A DNA stretch of 54,061 nucleotides from Nitrospirota bacterium (GCA_004321915.1 SCQE01000062.1:1-54061), one strand, 5' to 3'; counted from the stretch's first letter, positions 8,550 to 18,212 are shown. The notes: generated by a model not told the origin, from the letters alone. Numbers and translations: made by a program.

Positions 8550-9881
8550 CTATCGCTTTTTGAAGAGCGCCCTTTTTATGCCTTGCAGGTCTTCCTTTTT
8601 GATAATGAGCATCTCGCTCAGTCTGACCCCGGATAATGAAGTGAATTTCCAAAGGAGTATCCCTGCCGCAAGGGTGTACGCAATCGATGAACTCAGCGCC
8701 GCGCCGTTTATGCCCATTACCGGTATGAGCATAAAGTTTAAGCCTACATTGCAGGCCAGAGTCATTCCGGCCTCAAAAGAAACGAAGCCCGGATGTCCGT
8801 GTCCGTAAAGCTCCGACTTCAGCACCTCGTGGATGCTCCACATTACTATGCCGGGAAGGAGCCAAAGAAGCGGTGGAATGGCGGGCAGAAATTTCGATCC
8901 GAAAAGGATTTGGACCGCAAGACCGCTGAACAGCACGCTTAGAATGCAGAGCAAAAGCATGAAAAAAAAGAGCACACGTGTAACGACCGGCGTAACGGAT
9001 TTAGCCTCTTTCTTTTCGAGTCCGAGCCTGATAGGGAGGAAAGGAATGTTTACTGCATCGGGTACGGCCAAGATTATCTCGGCCATAGAAACGCTTATGG
9101 CGTAATATCCGAGAGGCTCTGCGCCGAGCATGGACGATACTATGAGAACATCTATCCTCTTTACGAATACGCCTGCCAAGGTGCTGCCCATAATTTTTAT
9201 GCCGTAGGAAAGCGTTTCTTTGAAATAGTCGAACGAAAGCCCCAAACGGTAATTGCAAAGCGCCGAGACCCTCAAGACCGCCCCCAAACCAAAAATAATC
9301 ACCGAGGAACCCCAAGCGTACATTGCGGATTGCAGGGCCTTTCCTGTGAGCAGATATAAAACTATCAGGGCCAGAATAGGAAATGTGGAAAACACCATCT
9401 TCATGGTGTTCAGAAATTTGATCTCCTGAACGGCGAGAAGCAGGTCTTCTCCGAACCTCTGCAGCAACACGAAAGGGACCATAAAAAGGACTATCGGGGC
9501 GAGGGCGCTTATAGTGGCCGCATCTCCTTTGAGTATGCCCTCGTATGAGAGAAGAACATAGCCGACCGCGACCATCACCGCACCGAGCAGCACCGAGGCC
9601 ATGATTGTATTGCCGATGAGTTTTCCGAGGTCGTACTTCTTTTTTGCGGCAAGATACATGGTACCCATTCCGAGCCCTAAGTCTCCCGAGCATACGATAA
9701 GGTCCGGAATGGTTGTAAGCAGTCCGAACACGCCCCTTTCGGCAGGACCGAGCAGCCGGGTGAATACGCTGTTTTTGATTATCCTGCTGCCGAACCGGAG
9801 GAGTGTGACGGTCATTGTAAGGACCGAAAATGAGGCGAGTTTTTTCAGTGAAGAGTCTGTCTTGCCGGGGTCTCCTTCCAT
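8550..9881 (-). CDS. Polysaccharide flippase (Wzx/MurJ-MATE superfamily)
   Basis: About 443 residues with some 12 or more hydrophobic segments, typical in size and layout of polysaccharide biosynthesis flippases that move lipid-linked oligosaccharide units across the inner membrane. The N-terminal LLGPAERGVFGLL segment is characteristic of the family. I prefer the ATG at 9881, which follows the glycosyltransferase stop after one base; a GTG at 9920 would add 13 residues with no better ribosome-binding site. It is the third gene of a tight minus-strand set: deacetylase, glycosyltransferase, flippase. The context says it exports the glycan assembled with these partners. The substrate cannot be read from the sequence. 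Confidence 0.85.
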   Translation of the reverse strand: MEGDPGKTDSSLKKLASFSVLTMTVTLLRFGSRIIKNSVFTRLLGPAERGVFGLLTTIPDLIVCSGDLGLGMGTMYLAAKKKYDLGKLIGNTIMASVLLGAVMVAVGYVLLSYEGILKGDAATISALAPIVLFMVPFVLLQRFGEDLLLAVQEIKFLNTMKMVFSTFPILALIVLYLLTGKALQSAMYAWGSSVIIFGLGAVLRVSALCNYRLGLSFDYFKETLSYGIKIMGSTLAGVFVKRIDVLIVSSMLGAEPLGYYAISVSMAEIILAVPDAVNIPFLPIRLGLEKKEAKSVTPVVTRVLFFFMLLLCILSVLFSGLAVQILFGSKFLPAIPPLLWLLPGIVMWSIHEVLKSELYGHGHPGFVSFEAGMTLACNVGLNFMLIPVMGINGAALSSSIAYTLAAGILLWKFTSLSGVRLSEMLIIKKEDLQGIKRALFKKR

Positions 9882-9882
9882 G

Positions 9883-10851
9883 CTATCTGACAAAGCCCCC
9901 CTTGCCCGAGATGATATCACGAATGCCGGTCAATAAGCCTTTGAGATGATCGAGAGTCTTTTGTTTGCCCGAAAACATGAAGCCTACGGCGTTTGACAGC
10001 ACTAACCCGATGACCGCATACCAGAAAAATATAGCGCTTAAAGGCCCTTTTTTAACATGCCTTGTGAAAAACAGGTAACAGAAATTTATATACATCAGCC
10101 CCATCTTGAAATTGTCCGGCTTCATAATCGGAGATTCCATATGAAGCAGCCGGGCTTTGGGGTTCAGCACCAATGTGCGGGTTTTCGACACTTGGTAGCT
10201 GAACTCTTTGTCCTCTCCGAGCGAGTAGTTTTGAAAGCGGCCCGCATCGAAGGAGAATCGGGCAAAGATCTCTTTTTTAAAAGAGCTGACCCCGGCAGGA
10301 AGAAAATCAACAACAGCTTCCTGAGTGTATGGCGTTCCGGTTGAACCGTAGTTCGTGGTAAAACCGGACGGCAATACCTTGCCTTCCTTGTTGCCTGATA
10401 TCAGGAATACCGCCTCAAGTGTGTGCCTCAGTTTTTTGTTTCTGCTCAACGGTTTGGTGTTTGCCACGATGCCGCCTACGCCGCCAATGTCCTCGTATCT
10501 GTTTTCAGTGTAAACGCGGAGTATCTCTTCGATGTAGTCAGGGTATAAAATCACATCGTCGTCGAGGAAGAGGACTATATCTCCGCCTGCAAGCCCTGCG
10601 CCTATGTTCTTTGATGCTGCGGAACCGCGCTCCCCCTGCTTCTTGAAATATACGCATTTGATTCCTGCATCTTCGCATTCTTTACGGAGCGGGACATCGG
10701 CGAGGTTGCCGTCGTCGACTACAATGATTTCATAAGGCCTGACCGTCTGTTTGAGTATGGACTCTATGCAATTCCTGAGGTCGTCGGGCCTGTTGTATGT
10801 CGGAATGACGATAGATGCTCTCAGCTTTTCTGTATTCTGACTGTCGGTCAT
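9883..10851 (-). CDS. GT2 family glycosyltransferase
   Basis: 322 residues. The N-terminal GT-A fold shows the typical start SIVIPTYNRPDDLRNCI, the nucleotide-binding VVDDG and the metal-binding DDD motif in LFLDDDVILYP at about residue 95-105. Two hydrophobic segments near the C-terminus (about 245-285) suggest membrane association. It should add a sugar from a nucleotide donor to a lipid-linked acceptor at the cytoplasmic face; donor and linkage are unknown. Its ATG lies 2 bp after the deacetylase stop, and its TAG is one base before the flippase start, so the three form an operon. Confidence 0.9.
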   Translation of the reverse strand: MTDSQNTEKLRASIVIPTYNRPDDLRNCIESILKQTVRPYEIIVVDDGNLADVPLRKECEDAGIKCVYFKKQGERGSAASKNIGAGLAGGDIVLFLDDDVILYPDYIEEILRVYTENRYEDIGGVGGIVANTKPLSRNKKLRHTLEAVFLISGNKEGKVLPSGFTTNYGSTGTPYTQEAVVDFLPAGVSSFKKEIFARFSFDAGRFQNYSLGEDKEFSYQVSKTRTLVLNPKARLLHMESPIMKPDNFKMGLMYINFCYLFFTRHVKKGPLSAIFFWYAVIGLVLSNAVGFMFSGKQKTLDHLKGLLTGIRDIISGKGGFVR

Positions 10852-10853
10852 TT

Positions 10854-11837
10854 TTAGCGTTTTCCGCTTACAAGTGGTTTCAGCTTTTTCAACAGCGGCA
10901 TGTTACCCGCGAAGGTCCTGTTTATGTAGAGCATTATACGGTCGGCGGTGAAATTGTGCAATGGAATGCGGGGGAACAGAAAATTTTGGCGCTGAGAATC
11001 TCCGGCGGTAAAATTGGCTATGGAAGTTGTATAGACGCTTTTATGTCCGGCGGCAAAAACCTGCCGCACAACATCTTCGGTATAGTGCTGTTTTTTTCCG
11101 AACGGAAAGGCAAAGTGCTTTATCTCCGTTCCAAACAGTCTCTCGAGATATGCCTTGTTCCCTGAAATCTGGCGTTCGGCTTCGGCCTGTTCGCAACGCG
11201 ACATCACATAGTGGTCGCAGGTATGGCTTCCCATCAACACCCCTTCTTCAGCAAGAAAATTCAAATCGTTTTCATCCATATAAAGCTTTTCACGGGGAGG
11301 ACCGGTCAAACAGACATCCCTGAACCCCTCGTCGAAAACAGAGTGGTCTCTCAATGAGGAAACGGGATCGGAAATGTAATGCCCGAAATCCACCTTGCCG
11401 GCAAGGGAGTATTCATATATTTTTTCCATATATTTCCTGTCGGTTTTATTAAGCTCGATATTCGAAACCCAGAGCTGGTTCAGCGTAACGGCCGTCTTGC
11501 TCGCAAAGACCGCAAAAGGCAGTTTTTCTTTTTTGAGCAAAGGGTAGGCGTTTTTCAGCACAGAGTAAAAGCCGTCGTCGAACGATATGCTTGCGCAAGG
11601 TCTTTTTCCGGGCATTTCGTTTTGGATCATAAGTTCGTCGAGCGGCAAGATCGTGAATTTTCGCTTTAACAGCAGGACCGCTTCTTCGAAATTTCGGGTC
11701 GAGGTGGAATAATGTTCCGAGTAATGCGTATCCCCGGGGTCTGATATGTCATGGAAAACGAAAATAAATCGTCTATTATTTGAGAACCGAAGGAAATAAT
11801 CTACCGATAAAAGACGTGAGACGATTTTTTTTATAAT
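10854..11837 (-). CDS. Polysaccharide deacetylase (NodB-like), apparent ATT or ATA start
   Basis: NodB-homology carbohydrate esterase expected to remove N-acetyl groups from an exported glycan. Motifs are SISFDDGF (catalytic and metal aspartates) and GSHTCDHYVMS (metal histidines). The shortest version with an accepted start codon is a TTG at 11648, but the same open frame continues upstream through a family-typical N-terminus (FVFHDISDPGDTHYSEHYS, then an FEEAVLLLKRKF helix) back to a stop near 11870. That segment contains no ATG, GTG or TTG. A very strong ribosome-binding site (GGGGGAGGGGG) ends just before ATT (11837-11835) and ATA (11834-11832), followed by KKIVSRLLS. I therefore place the start at ATT, giving about 327 residues, normal for the family. 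A mutated ATG (ATA) or sequencing error is the alternative. Confidence 0.72.
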   Translation of the reverse strand: MIKKIVSRLLSVDYFLRFSNNRRFIFVFHDISDPGDTHYSEHYSTSTRNFEEAVLLLKRKFTILPLDELMIQNEMPGKRPCASISFDDGFYSVLKNAYPLLKKEKLPFAVFASKTAVTLNQLWVSNIELNKTDRKYMEKIYEYSLAGKVDFGHYISDPVSSLRDHSVFDEGFRDVCLTGPPREKLYMDENDLNFLAEEGVLMGSHTCDHYVMSRCEQAEAERQISGNKAYLERLFGTEIKHFAFPFGKKQHYTEDVVRQVFAAGHKSVYTTSIANFTAGDSQRQNFLFPRIPLHNFTADRIMLYINRTFAGNMPLLKKLKPLVSGKR

Positions 11838-11938
11838 TCCCCCTCCCCCTCTTTCTTTGGGTGCGTTTTAAGCCTTAACTATTCTACTGCTAAGGGTTTT
11901 TCCGGTCAATCTGTTTTTCCGTTCTTCTTTTGTCTTCG

Positions 11939-11968
11939 TTGAGATTATAAAAAAAACTAAGTTAAAAT
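11939..11968 (+). promoter_or_regulatory. Candidate sigma-70 promoter for the binding-protein gene
   Basis: TTGAGA at 11939-11944 and TAAAAT at 11963-11968 are separated by 18 bp in an AT-rich stretch, about 40 bp upstream of the ATG at 12007, which has a GGGAGGGG ribosome-binding site. Each hexamer deviates from consensus by one or two bases. Confidence 0.42.
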
Positions 11969-12006
11969 AATGTGTTAATTAAAAAAATTAATCGCGGGAG
12001 GGGAAG

Positions 12007-13308
12007 ATGAAAAAGGCGTGGGGATTTTTTTCTTTTTTTCTGTCTGTTTTTTTGTTCGGATCGGTGGTCGGTTCTTTTGGGGCGGACGCGGGTATCGTAA
12101 AAATAGGGCTGAACCATCCGGAGACCGGGCCTTACGCAAAACAAGGCCTTGATCAGCGCCGTGCAGCCGATCTGGCGGTCGAAGAAATCAATGCTGCGGG
12201 CGGGATTCTGGGCAAGAAGGTACAGTTAGTATACCGCGACACTAAATCCAACGCCAAAGTAGCCAAAGAAAACGCCATAGAGCTTTATGACAAGGAAGGC
12301 GTTCCTATGATCTTCGGCGGTTCTTCGAGCGCGGTTGCCATAGCCACAGGCAAGGTGGCGCTGCAGAAGAACAAAATCTTTTTCGGTACTCTCACCTATT
12401 CCACAGAGACAACGGGAGAGGAAGGCCACAGGCATATTTTCAGGGAGTGCTACGACTCTTATATGGCAGCAAAAGTCGTATCGGATTATATAACCAAGAC
12501 TATGGCTGCGACACTTCAGGGCTTGGCCCCGAAGTTTTTTTATATTACGGCTGACTACACTTGGGGCTGGACCACAGAGGATTCTATCCGGAAGTTTACC
12601 GGCACAACCGATAAGAACGAACATAGGGGCGTTTTGACAAGGCTCGGCTCTGATGATTTTTCAAAGGTTTTGGGAATAGCGAAAGAGGCCAAGGCCGATG
12701 TGCTTGTGCTTGTGCTTTTCGGACGCGACATGGAGATAGCGGCAAAGCAGGCTTACGAGACGGGGCTGAAAAAAACAATGCAGCTAATAGTGCCGAACCT
12801 CACTCTCGATATGGCTGAAGGCGCCGGTCCCGAGGCCATGGAAGGCGTTATAGGAGCTATGCCTTGGACATGGCGTCTGCCTTTTGCCGACAACTACGGC
12901 AAGGGCATCGAATTTGTAAAAAAATTCGAGGAAAAACACAAGCGTTATCCTTCAACCTCCGGCGCATCTGCTTATGTTATCCTTCACCAATACAAAGAGG
13001 CGGTCGAACGGGCCAAGACCTTTGACACAAAGGCTGTGATAAAGACGTTGGAGGGCCATAAATATACCGGCCTGAAGGATGAACAGTACTGGCGCGCATG
13101 GGACCATCAGTCCGTACAGACGGTTTATGCGGTGAAATGCAAACCTGCGGCCGAAGTTAAAAAAGACAAGTATCAGCAGGACTATTTCGAGATAGTAAAC
13201 AGCATGAACGGCGAAACAGCCGCGATAAGCAGCAAGGAGTGGAGCGAAAACAGGACAAGGGTCGGAATGCCGACATCGCTGGAGGAGCATTTGGAAGCCG
13301 GGCAGTGA
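12007..13308 (+). CDS. Periplasmic substrate-binding protein (Peripla_BP_6, branched-chain amino acid/urea type)
   Basis: 433 residues. A Sec signal peptide spans about 1-26, with cleavage after FGA. The mature part starts with the family-typical IVKIGLNHPETGPYAKQG, then AADLAVEEINAAGGILGKKVQLVYRD and an FGGSSSAVAIATGKV ligand-binding loop. It is a class I periplasmic binding fold as in the amino-acid, amide and urea ABC systems. No permease or ATPase gene is nearby. The next gene, 49 bp downstream, is a chemoreceptor. This arrangement suggests a sensory role, presenting a ligand to the receptor, rather than transport. The ligand is not predictable. It is flanked by polysaccharide genes on both sides. 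Confidence 0.9.
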   Translation: MKKAWGFFSFFLSVFLFGSVVGSFGADAGIVKIGLNHPETGPYAKQGLDQRRAADLAVEEINAAGGILGKKVQLVYRDTKSNAKVAKENAIELYDKEGVPMIFGGSSSAVAIATGKVALQKNKIFFGTLTYSTETTGEEGHRHIFRECYDSYMAAKVVSDYITKTMAATLQGLAPKFFYITADYTWGWTTEDSIRKFTGTTDKNEHRGVLTRLGSDDFSKVLGIAKEAKADVLVLVLFGRDMEIAAKQAYETGLKKTMQLIVPNLTLDMAEGAGPEAMEGVIGAMPWTWRLPFADNYGKGIEFVKKFEEKHKRYPSTSGASAYVILHQYKEAVERAKTFDTKAVIKTLEGHKYTGLKDEQYWRAWDHQSVQTVYAVKCKPAAEVKKDKYQQDYFEIVNSMNGETAAISSKEWSENRTRVGMPTSLEEHLEAGQ

Positions 13309-13357
13309 TCAAGCATTGCTTTAAAAAAATAATCCGGGGACAAAAAGGGGAAGACTG

Positions 13358-15823
13358 ATGAATATAGGGAAAAAGCTCACTCTAAATGCGGGTGTGGCGC
13401 TGATGCTTATGATTTCCATCGGGGCGGCGGCGGTGCTCGGCATTATATATATTGAGCGGGGTGTAACTGAGTTAACACAAAAATCCACGCCTTATCAGAT
13501 AGCTGTTTTCAACCATCAGGGCGCTATGCAGACCCATGCGGCAAACCTTCTAAAGACAGCCTCTTCGGAGTCTATGGACGAATTCAAGAAGAATGCCGTC
13601 GAGGTGCTCGAATCCGAAAAGGAACAGGTAAGGGCCTCGCAGGAGGTCATGAATCTGGGCGGCAAGAAGGATGAAGGCGACGCGCAGATTGCAGAAATAA
13701 CCAAAAATCTGCTTGAGGCAACAGAAAAGAGGATTGCCCTGCAGAAGGCCATGTCCGCATCGATAGATTCGATGAGAAAGAAGCTGGGCGAGGCCTCCGG
13801 CAAATTGAAGATGCTTGACGATACGGTCCAGAGTCTTCAGCAGGGCGCAACAAAGAGCATGATCTCCAATATAGACAAGTCCGCAAGCACTAACGCCAAC
13901 TCCAACAATCTTGTTTTGGTAAGAGAAGGGTTCAAGGACCTGACGCTTTATGCTACAAGATTCCCATCGATAAACGACCGCAAGACGATTGTTGACACAA
14001 AGGAAATGTTCGAGGGTGTTGCGGCCAAGATTATGCAGGCGGTAAAGAGCATAAGCTGGCAGGAGAAGACGGCGGGTGATGAACTTTATCAGAGGATGAA
14101 GGACCTGTCCGGCAAAATGACCGGCGCTTTCAACCTTAAGCTGAAGTATTTGAAAGAAGAGGACGAAGCGCTCAGGACTAGGGCGGAGAGGATAGCCAAA
14201 GACACGGAATACGAGCTTACTTACCTGATGCCGGCTGTCCTGCAAGAGTTCCAGAAGGCCAATGCGCAGCAGAAGATGAGCGTAAGGGACATGTCAAAGA
14301 GCGTAGGCTCTTTTACCGGAACTAACGAGATTTTGCTTGCATCCTCTACTCTTATGACCATGACCTCTTCGATAGAATCGAACATAAGCTACAGTTTTTC
14401 ACTCAAAACCCTGAACGAGTTTGAAAGATCTGTTGGAATAATACAGAAGATGTTCGATGATGCCATGAAAACCCATAAGAAGCTGCACGCGGTCACCGCA
14501 AACTATTCGGACGCAAATAAATTATGCAGCGCGTCTTCCGAAACCCTCATGTCGGTGCAGAGAGAGTTTCTCGGCAAGGGCGGGACCGCCGAAAATATAA
14601 GGGCCTCTCTTAAAACTCTCGAGCTGGTTTCAGGTCTCAACCTAAAGATGAAAAACATAATAGCGCAGGAAATTCAGGAGACCGCAAAAGATATAACAGA
14701 AGCAAAGAAGAAGCAGGAAGTTTCGGTCGGAAACGTAAGATCTGCCGTTAGTATAACCATAAAAATCATAATTGGGGTGGCGGCAATAGCTCTGGTATGC
14801 TCTATTTTGTTCAGCAGGTGGATAGCGCTTTCGGTAGTGCTTCCGATCGGGGAGCTGGCCTGTTTGGCAGAGGGTTTTCGCCTAGGCAACTTCAACATGA
14901 AACTGAACGAACAGAGGAAGGACGAATTCGGCAGGCTCGCCGGACACTTTAATACTGCGGTGGGGAAAATACATGAGATAATCGGGAACCTCACAGGCAC
15001 AATAGAACGAATGTCCAACAGCGCTACGGAACTTGCCGACACTTCGGCAGAGCTTTACCGGGTGTCGCAGGAACAGACGGAACATACCGAACAGTCGGTG
15101 ACCGCTACGACACAGATAGAACAGACCGTCAGCAGCGTAGCGAAAAACGCCGACGATGCTTCCAGCGCATCCAAGGAGGCGTTGGACAGGGCGGCAAGCG
15201 GCAAGGAAATAGTTGCCAAGACCGTCAAGAAAATGGAGATAATAGCCGATTCTGTAAGGGACGCTGCTTCTAATATAACGAGACTGAGCGAAAGTTCGGA
15301 AAAGATAGGCCTGATCGTAAAGACCATTAACGAGATCGCGGACCAGACCAACCTTTTGGCGCTGAACGCCGCCATTGAAGCGGCGCGGGCGGGAGAGCAG
15401 GGCAGGGGTTTTGCGGTAGTCGCCGATGAGGTAAGAAAGCTCGCCGAACGCACGAGCGAATCCACAAAAGAGATCGGCGCGATCATAAACGAGATACATG
15501 AAGACACGAAGCGTTCGGTCAGCGCGATGGAGGGCAGCAAAGGCGATGTCGAAGAAGGGGTGAAGTTTGCGAGTGATGCAAGCCGTTCCCTTGAAGAGAT
15601 AGTGAGCGCCTCCACGCGCGGCGTCGATATGGCCCATATGATAGCTTCTGCAACAAGTCAGCAGGCCTCGGCAGCCGAGCATGTTTCGTTGAGCATGGAA
15701 AACATAAGGACAATAACCAAAAAGCTCGAGTCTGCGACCAAGACGATAGCAAAGGAGTCCAAGGACCTGTCTTCGCTTGCGGCCTTTCTAAAGGAGACAT
15801 CCTCATGGTTCAAGCTTAAATGA
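13358..15823 (+). CDS. Methyl-accepting chemotaxis protein with a large periplasmic sensor
   Basis: 821 residues: TM1 at about 9-32, an unusually long mostly helical periplasmic region 33-464, TM2 465-487, HAMP 489-541, and a cytoplasmic signalling coiled coil to the end. The hairpin tip with [23 protein letters not shown] (in two parts around residues 658-680) and the following [15 protein letters not shown] is the conserved CheA/CheW contact region. The start has an AAAAAGGGGAAG ribosome-binding site. No CheA, CheW or CheR/B gene is in the window, so it must signal to a system encoded elsewhere, possibly one controlling polysaccharide production given its neighbours. Confidence 0.95.
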   Translation: MNIGKKLTLNAGVALMLMISIGAAAVLGIIYIERGVTELTQKSTPYQIAVFNHQGAMQTHAANLLKTASSESMDEFKKNAVEVLESEKEQVRASQEVMNLGGKKDEGDAQIAEITKNLLEATEKRIALQKAMSASIDSMRKKLGEASGKLKMLDDTVQSLQQGATKSMISNIDKSASTNANSNNLVLVREGFKDLTLYATRFPSINDRKTIVDTKEMFEGVAAKIMQAVKSISWQEKTAGDELYQRMKDLSGKMTGAFNLKLKYLKEEDEALRTRAERIAKDTEYELTYLMPAVLQEFQKANAQQKMSVRDMSKSVGSFTGTNEILLASSTLMTMTSSIESNISYSFSLKTLNEFERSVGIIQKMFDDAMKTHKKLHAVTANYSDANKLCSASSETLMSVQREFLGKGGTAENIRASLKTLELVSGLNLKMKNIIAQEIQETAKDITEAKKKQEVSVGNVRSAVSITIKIIIGVAAIALVCSILFSRWIALSVVLPIGELACLAEGFRLGNFNMKLNEQRKDEFGRLAGHFNTAVGKIHEIIGNLTGTIERMSNSATELADTSAELYRVSQEQTEHTEQSVTATTQIEQTVSSVAKNADDASSASKEALDRAASGKEIVAKTVKKMEIIADSVRDAASNITRLSESSEKIGLIVKTINEIADQTNLLALNAAIEAARAGEQGRGFAVVADEVRKLAERTSESTKEIGAIINEIHEDTKRSVSAMEGSKGDVEEGVKFASDASRSLEEIVSASTRGVDMAHMIASATSQQASAAEHVSLSMENIRTITKKLESATKTIAKESKDLSSLAAFLKETSSWFKLK

Positions 15824-15824
15824 C

Positions 15825-16868
15825 GTGAAACCCGAAGAAGCGATTCTGGCCCATATACGCGAAAAATGCGGGGACTATTTCCCGGACGAAGATTTTTCCA
15901 AAGCAGAAGCGGACCTTGTCCCCGCGCCTTTTCGCACCACAAATCCTGTCTATGTGGTTGAGGTACGTTCCGCATCGGGCCGCGCCCCGAAAAAAATCAT
16001 AGCCAAAGTCACTCCTGACGATGAGGCAACGCACGGCGGCCGGCCCGAATATGAGATGCTAAAACTTCTGTACGGCCATCCGCTTATGACCTCAAAAGGC
16101 TTTCATGTCCCTAAACCGATAGATTTTCTGCCCTCCCAGAAAACGCTTCTCTTGGAAATAATCGAAGGCGAAAAACTGGGCGCAATGATTAAAAGACAAA
16201 ACAGCATCACAGCTTCCACCGAAAACATACAGCGACTTGGGTCGCTTCTTAGGCGGTGCGGCGAATGTTTGCGTGCCATACATGATATCACGGCAAACGG
16301 TACGGCTAAGGGCGTCCCTGATGATTTACGGATCAAGGTGCGGGCATCGGTTGTTAAACTGACCTCCGACGGACTGCTGAGCGACAGCAGTTCCGCGGAA
16401 ATCCACTCGCTTACAGACCGGGCTTTGGAGCTTACGAAGGACAAAGAATTCAGGATTTCAAAACAGCACGGAGATTTTCACCCCGGCAATGTGATAGTCC
16501 AAAAGGACGGCATAGCTGTGATAGATTTCACCTTTGCAGAAGAGAATGTCATCTATAACGACATCGGACAGTTTCTGCTCAGCCTTGAAACCATAATCCC
16601 GTATCCCCGGAACTTTCTTTTCGCTTTCGGACGCTTGAAGGTTTTGCAAAGGCGTTTCCTTGAAGGGTATTTCGGGGAGTCCGCTTCTCCCGGAGAAGAT
16701 GAATGGCTGCTGCTCCACCTGTTCAAACTCAGAAACGCCTTGATACGCCTGAATGTCCGCCGCCACACTTATAAAAACCCGCAGCGGTCGGTATTCATTT
16801 TTATGATGAAGAGAAGTATCCAAAAAGAAATCGACCGCATTAAACAGTTAATAGGTCAATATGCCTGA
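15825..16868 (+). CDS. Phosphotransferase of the aminoglycoside/choline kinase family
   Basis: 347 residues with a protein-kinase-like fold. The catalytic loop KQHGDFHPGNVIV (about residue 213-225) and the metal-binding VIDFTFAEE are the Brenner motif and DFG-like site of APH-type small-molecule kinases. The GTG start at 15825 lies one base after the chemoreceptor TGA, so it is coupled to that gene; no strong ribosome-binding site is visible. The substrate is unknown. A sugar, choline-like or lipid-linked head group would fit the polysaccharide surroundings. Its 3' end overlaps the convergent deacetylase by 13 bp. Confidence 0.85.
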   Translation: MKPEEAILAHIREKCGDYFPDEDFSKAEADLVPAPFRTTNPVYVVEVRSASGRAPKKIIAKVTPDDEATHGGRPEYEMLKLLYGHPLMTSKGFHVPKPIDFLPSQKTLLLEIIEGEKLGAMIKRQNSITASTENIQRLGSLLRRCGECLRAIHDITANGTAKGVPDDLRIKVRASVVKLTSDGLLSDSSSAEIHSLTDRALELTKDKEFRISKQHGDFHPGNVIVQKDGIAVIDFTFAEENVIYNDIGQFLLSLETIIPYPRNFLFAFGRLKVLQRRFLEGYFGESASPGEDEWLLLHLFKLRNALIRLNVRRHTYKNPQRSVFIFMMKRSIQKEIDRIKQLIGQYA

Positions 16869-17845
16869 TTCCTTTGACGGAAGATACGATGCCATATTTT
16901 GGGGCAGGAACGGTCGGTTTCATAAAGCGCTATCCGATGAAGAAACCGGGCTGAAGGATTTACGTTGACAACCGGAAAAGACGAAAATATTTTTTTTGCC
17001 CCGTTTGCAAAAAGTATATCCATCTCTCTTTCATTAAAACAGGCGCCCGGCTGACCGAACGGAAACGCAAACAGCGGACGTGTGTTCGAATACGCGGCCA
17101 ACGCCTCCTCATTTTTCCGAAAAGACTCTATGAGCTCGCTGTCGCTCAACAGCAGCGCATTGTCGTGATTGTACAGGTGATTGCCGAAATAAATATTTTT
17201 AATTCCGGACGCGGCCTTAAGATCGTCTTCCGCCGCAAAGGGACCTATGAATGCGGAGACTTCCTCATCAAAAGAACGGCCTGAGGCATTCAAATAGGAA
17301 TGCACTATTTCACGCGAGCATGAAAGAAAAGGCGCTTTTTCGTTGAACCCGTTACCTGCCCGTTCTTTGAGGTAAGGGACAAAATCGTCTCTTTTTTCGC
17401 AAAGATAAGTTATCAGACCCGACCAGAAGACTTCACCTTTCACAGGGGCCATGTTCATGAAGATGATTACGGGCAGTTCGTGCTTTTCGAGCAACGGCAC
17501 TGCGTAAGTAAAAAAACCTTTAAGCCCGTCGTCGAATGTTATGAGCGCCGCCTTTGGCGGGACCTTTCCAGAAAGCAACTCATCCGGGCCTATTACATTG
17601 AACCTCTTTTTTATGAATTCCAGCTGGAATTCAAACACGCTTGGAGGGACATTAAGGCTGTAACGCCTGCTGGACTCTGCGGGTGAAGGCGAAACATCGT
17701 GATATACGAAAACAGTCAGTCCGGACCGCAAGCTGCCGCTCTTGATTATTCCGAGCGCAGCCCCGAGAATTGTGGTCTTGGCGCTTTTAAGGGCCTTCTT
17801 AAGCCTCGGATATTTTGATATATGCTGTTTAAGCCCCGCTATCAT
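16856..17845 (-). CDS. Polysaccharide deacetylase (NodB-like)
   Basis: About 329 residues. The start at ATG 17845 is chosen because GGAAGG lies 8 bases upstream; longer in-frame starts add 17 unlikely residues. The NodB-domain motifs are VFVYHDVS, LITFDDGLKGF (catalytic and metal Asp), FGNHLYNHDN (metal His) and FAFPFGQPG. It is expected to deacetylate an N-acetylated exported glycan, as PgaB- or IcaB-like enzymes do. This is the second deacetylase of the region, unlike the first in sequence apart from the shared motifs, and lies on the strand opposite its neighbours. Confidence 0.88.
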   Translation of the reverse strand: MIAGLKQHISKYPRLKKALKSAKTTILGAALGIIKSGSLRSGLTVFVYHDVSPSPAESSRRYSLNVPPSVFEFQLEFIKKRFNVIGPDELLSGKVPPKAALITFDDGLKGFFTYAVPLLEKHELPVIIFMNMAPVKGEVFWSGLITYLCEKRDDFVPYLKERAGNGFNEKAPFLSCSREIVHSYLNASGRSFDEEVSAFIGPFAAEDDLKAASGIKNIYFGNHLYNHDNALLLSDSELIESFRKNEEALAAYSNTRPLFAFPFGQPGACFNEREMDILFANGAKKIFSSFPVVNVNPSARFLHRIALYETDRSCPKIWHRIFRQRNQAY

Positions 17846-17981
17846 TATCGCTACCTTCCACCACGAATTATTGCAAATACGGACAAAGCAACGCAAATTT
17901 TATTCAGGAAAAGTTTTCCCGGACGGCAAAACTTTCCTAAAGCATATTCTCATTAATGATATCCCCTTTCCGCTACAACAT

Positions 17982-18150
17982 CCGACCTGTCCTGTTTGGG
18001 GACAATACGGATTCAAATGCGGTTTTTGTTACATACCTATAGCATAATATTGAATAATAATGAAAAAAATCAATCAGAACCTCTTTTCAGTCCTCAAAAA
18101 GGCCACGTGAAGTTTTACGACCCGAAGTGTCCTTTTTGGGGACATTCCGG
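17982..18150. repeat. Three copies of a TGTCC-N7-GGACA dyad, candidate activator sites
   Basis: Copies at 17988-18004 and 18128-18144 differ at one base of 17 (TGTCCTGTTTGGGGACA and TGTCCTTTTTGGGGACA). Both are framed by CCGA on the left and CGG on the right, giving 29-bp sites at 17982-18010 and 18122-18150 exactly 140 bp apart. A third, inverted copy at 18089-18105 matches 14 of 17 bases. They lie about 50 to 210 bp upstream of the -24/-12 promoter, the normal place for sigma-54 enhancer-binding protein sites. Confidence 0.55.
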
Positions 18151-18196
18151 GTGCCTTTTTATCAATAAAACCTGTTGAAATCTAAAAACAAAAACT

Positions 18197-18212
18197 TGGC
18201 ATGGTTCTTGTA
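18197..18212 (+). promoter_or_regulatory. Candidate sigma-54 (-24/-12) promoter of the exopolysaccharide operon
   Basis: TGGCATG, four bases, TTGTA: the GG at 18198-18199 and the G at 18210 are 12 bp apart as required. It matches TGGCACG-N4-TTGCW except for T instead of C at two places. It is about 195 bp upstream of the first gene, with a repeated dyad cluster further upstream. Confidence 0.45.

Noticed and set aside
9001-9693. Arg-rich 230-codon minus-strand frame inside the flippase gene
   Set aside because: Out-of-frame shadow of a clear membrane protein; arginine and histidine excess is typical of such frames.
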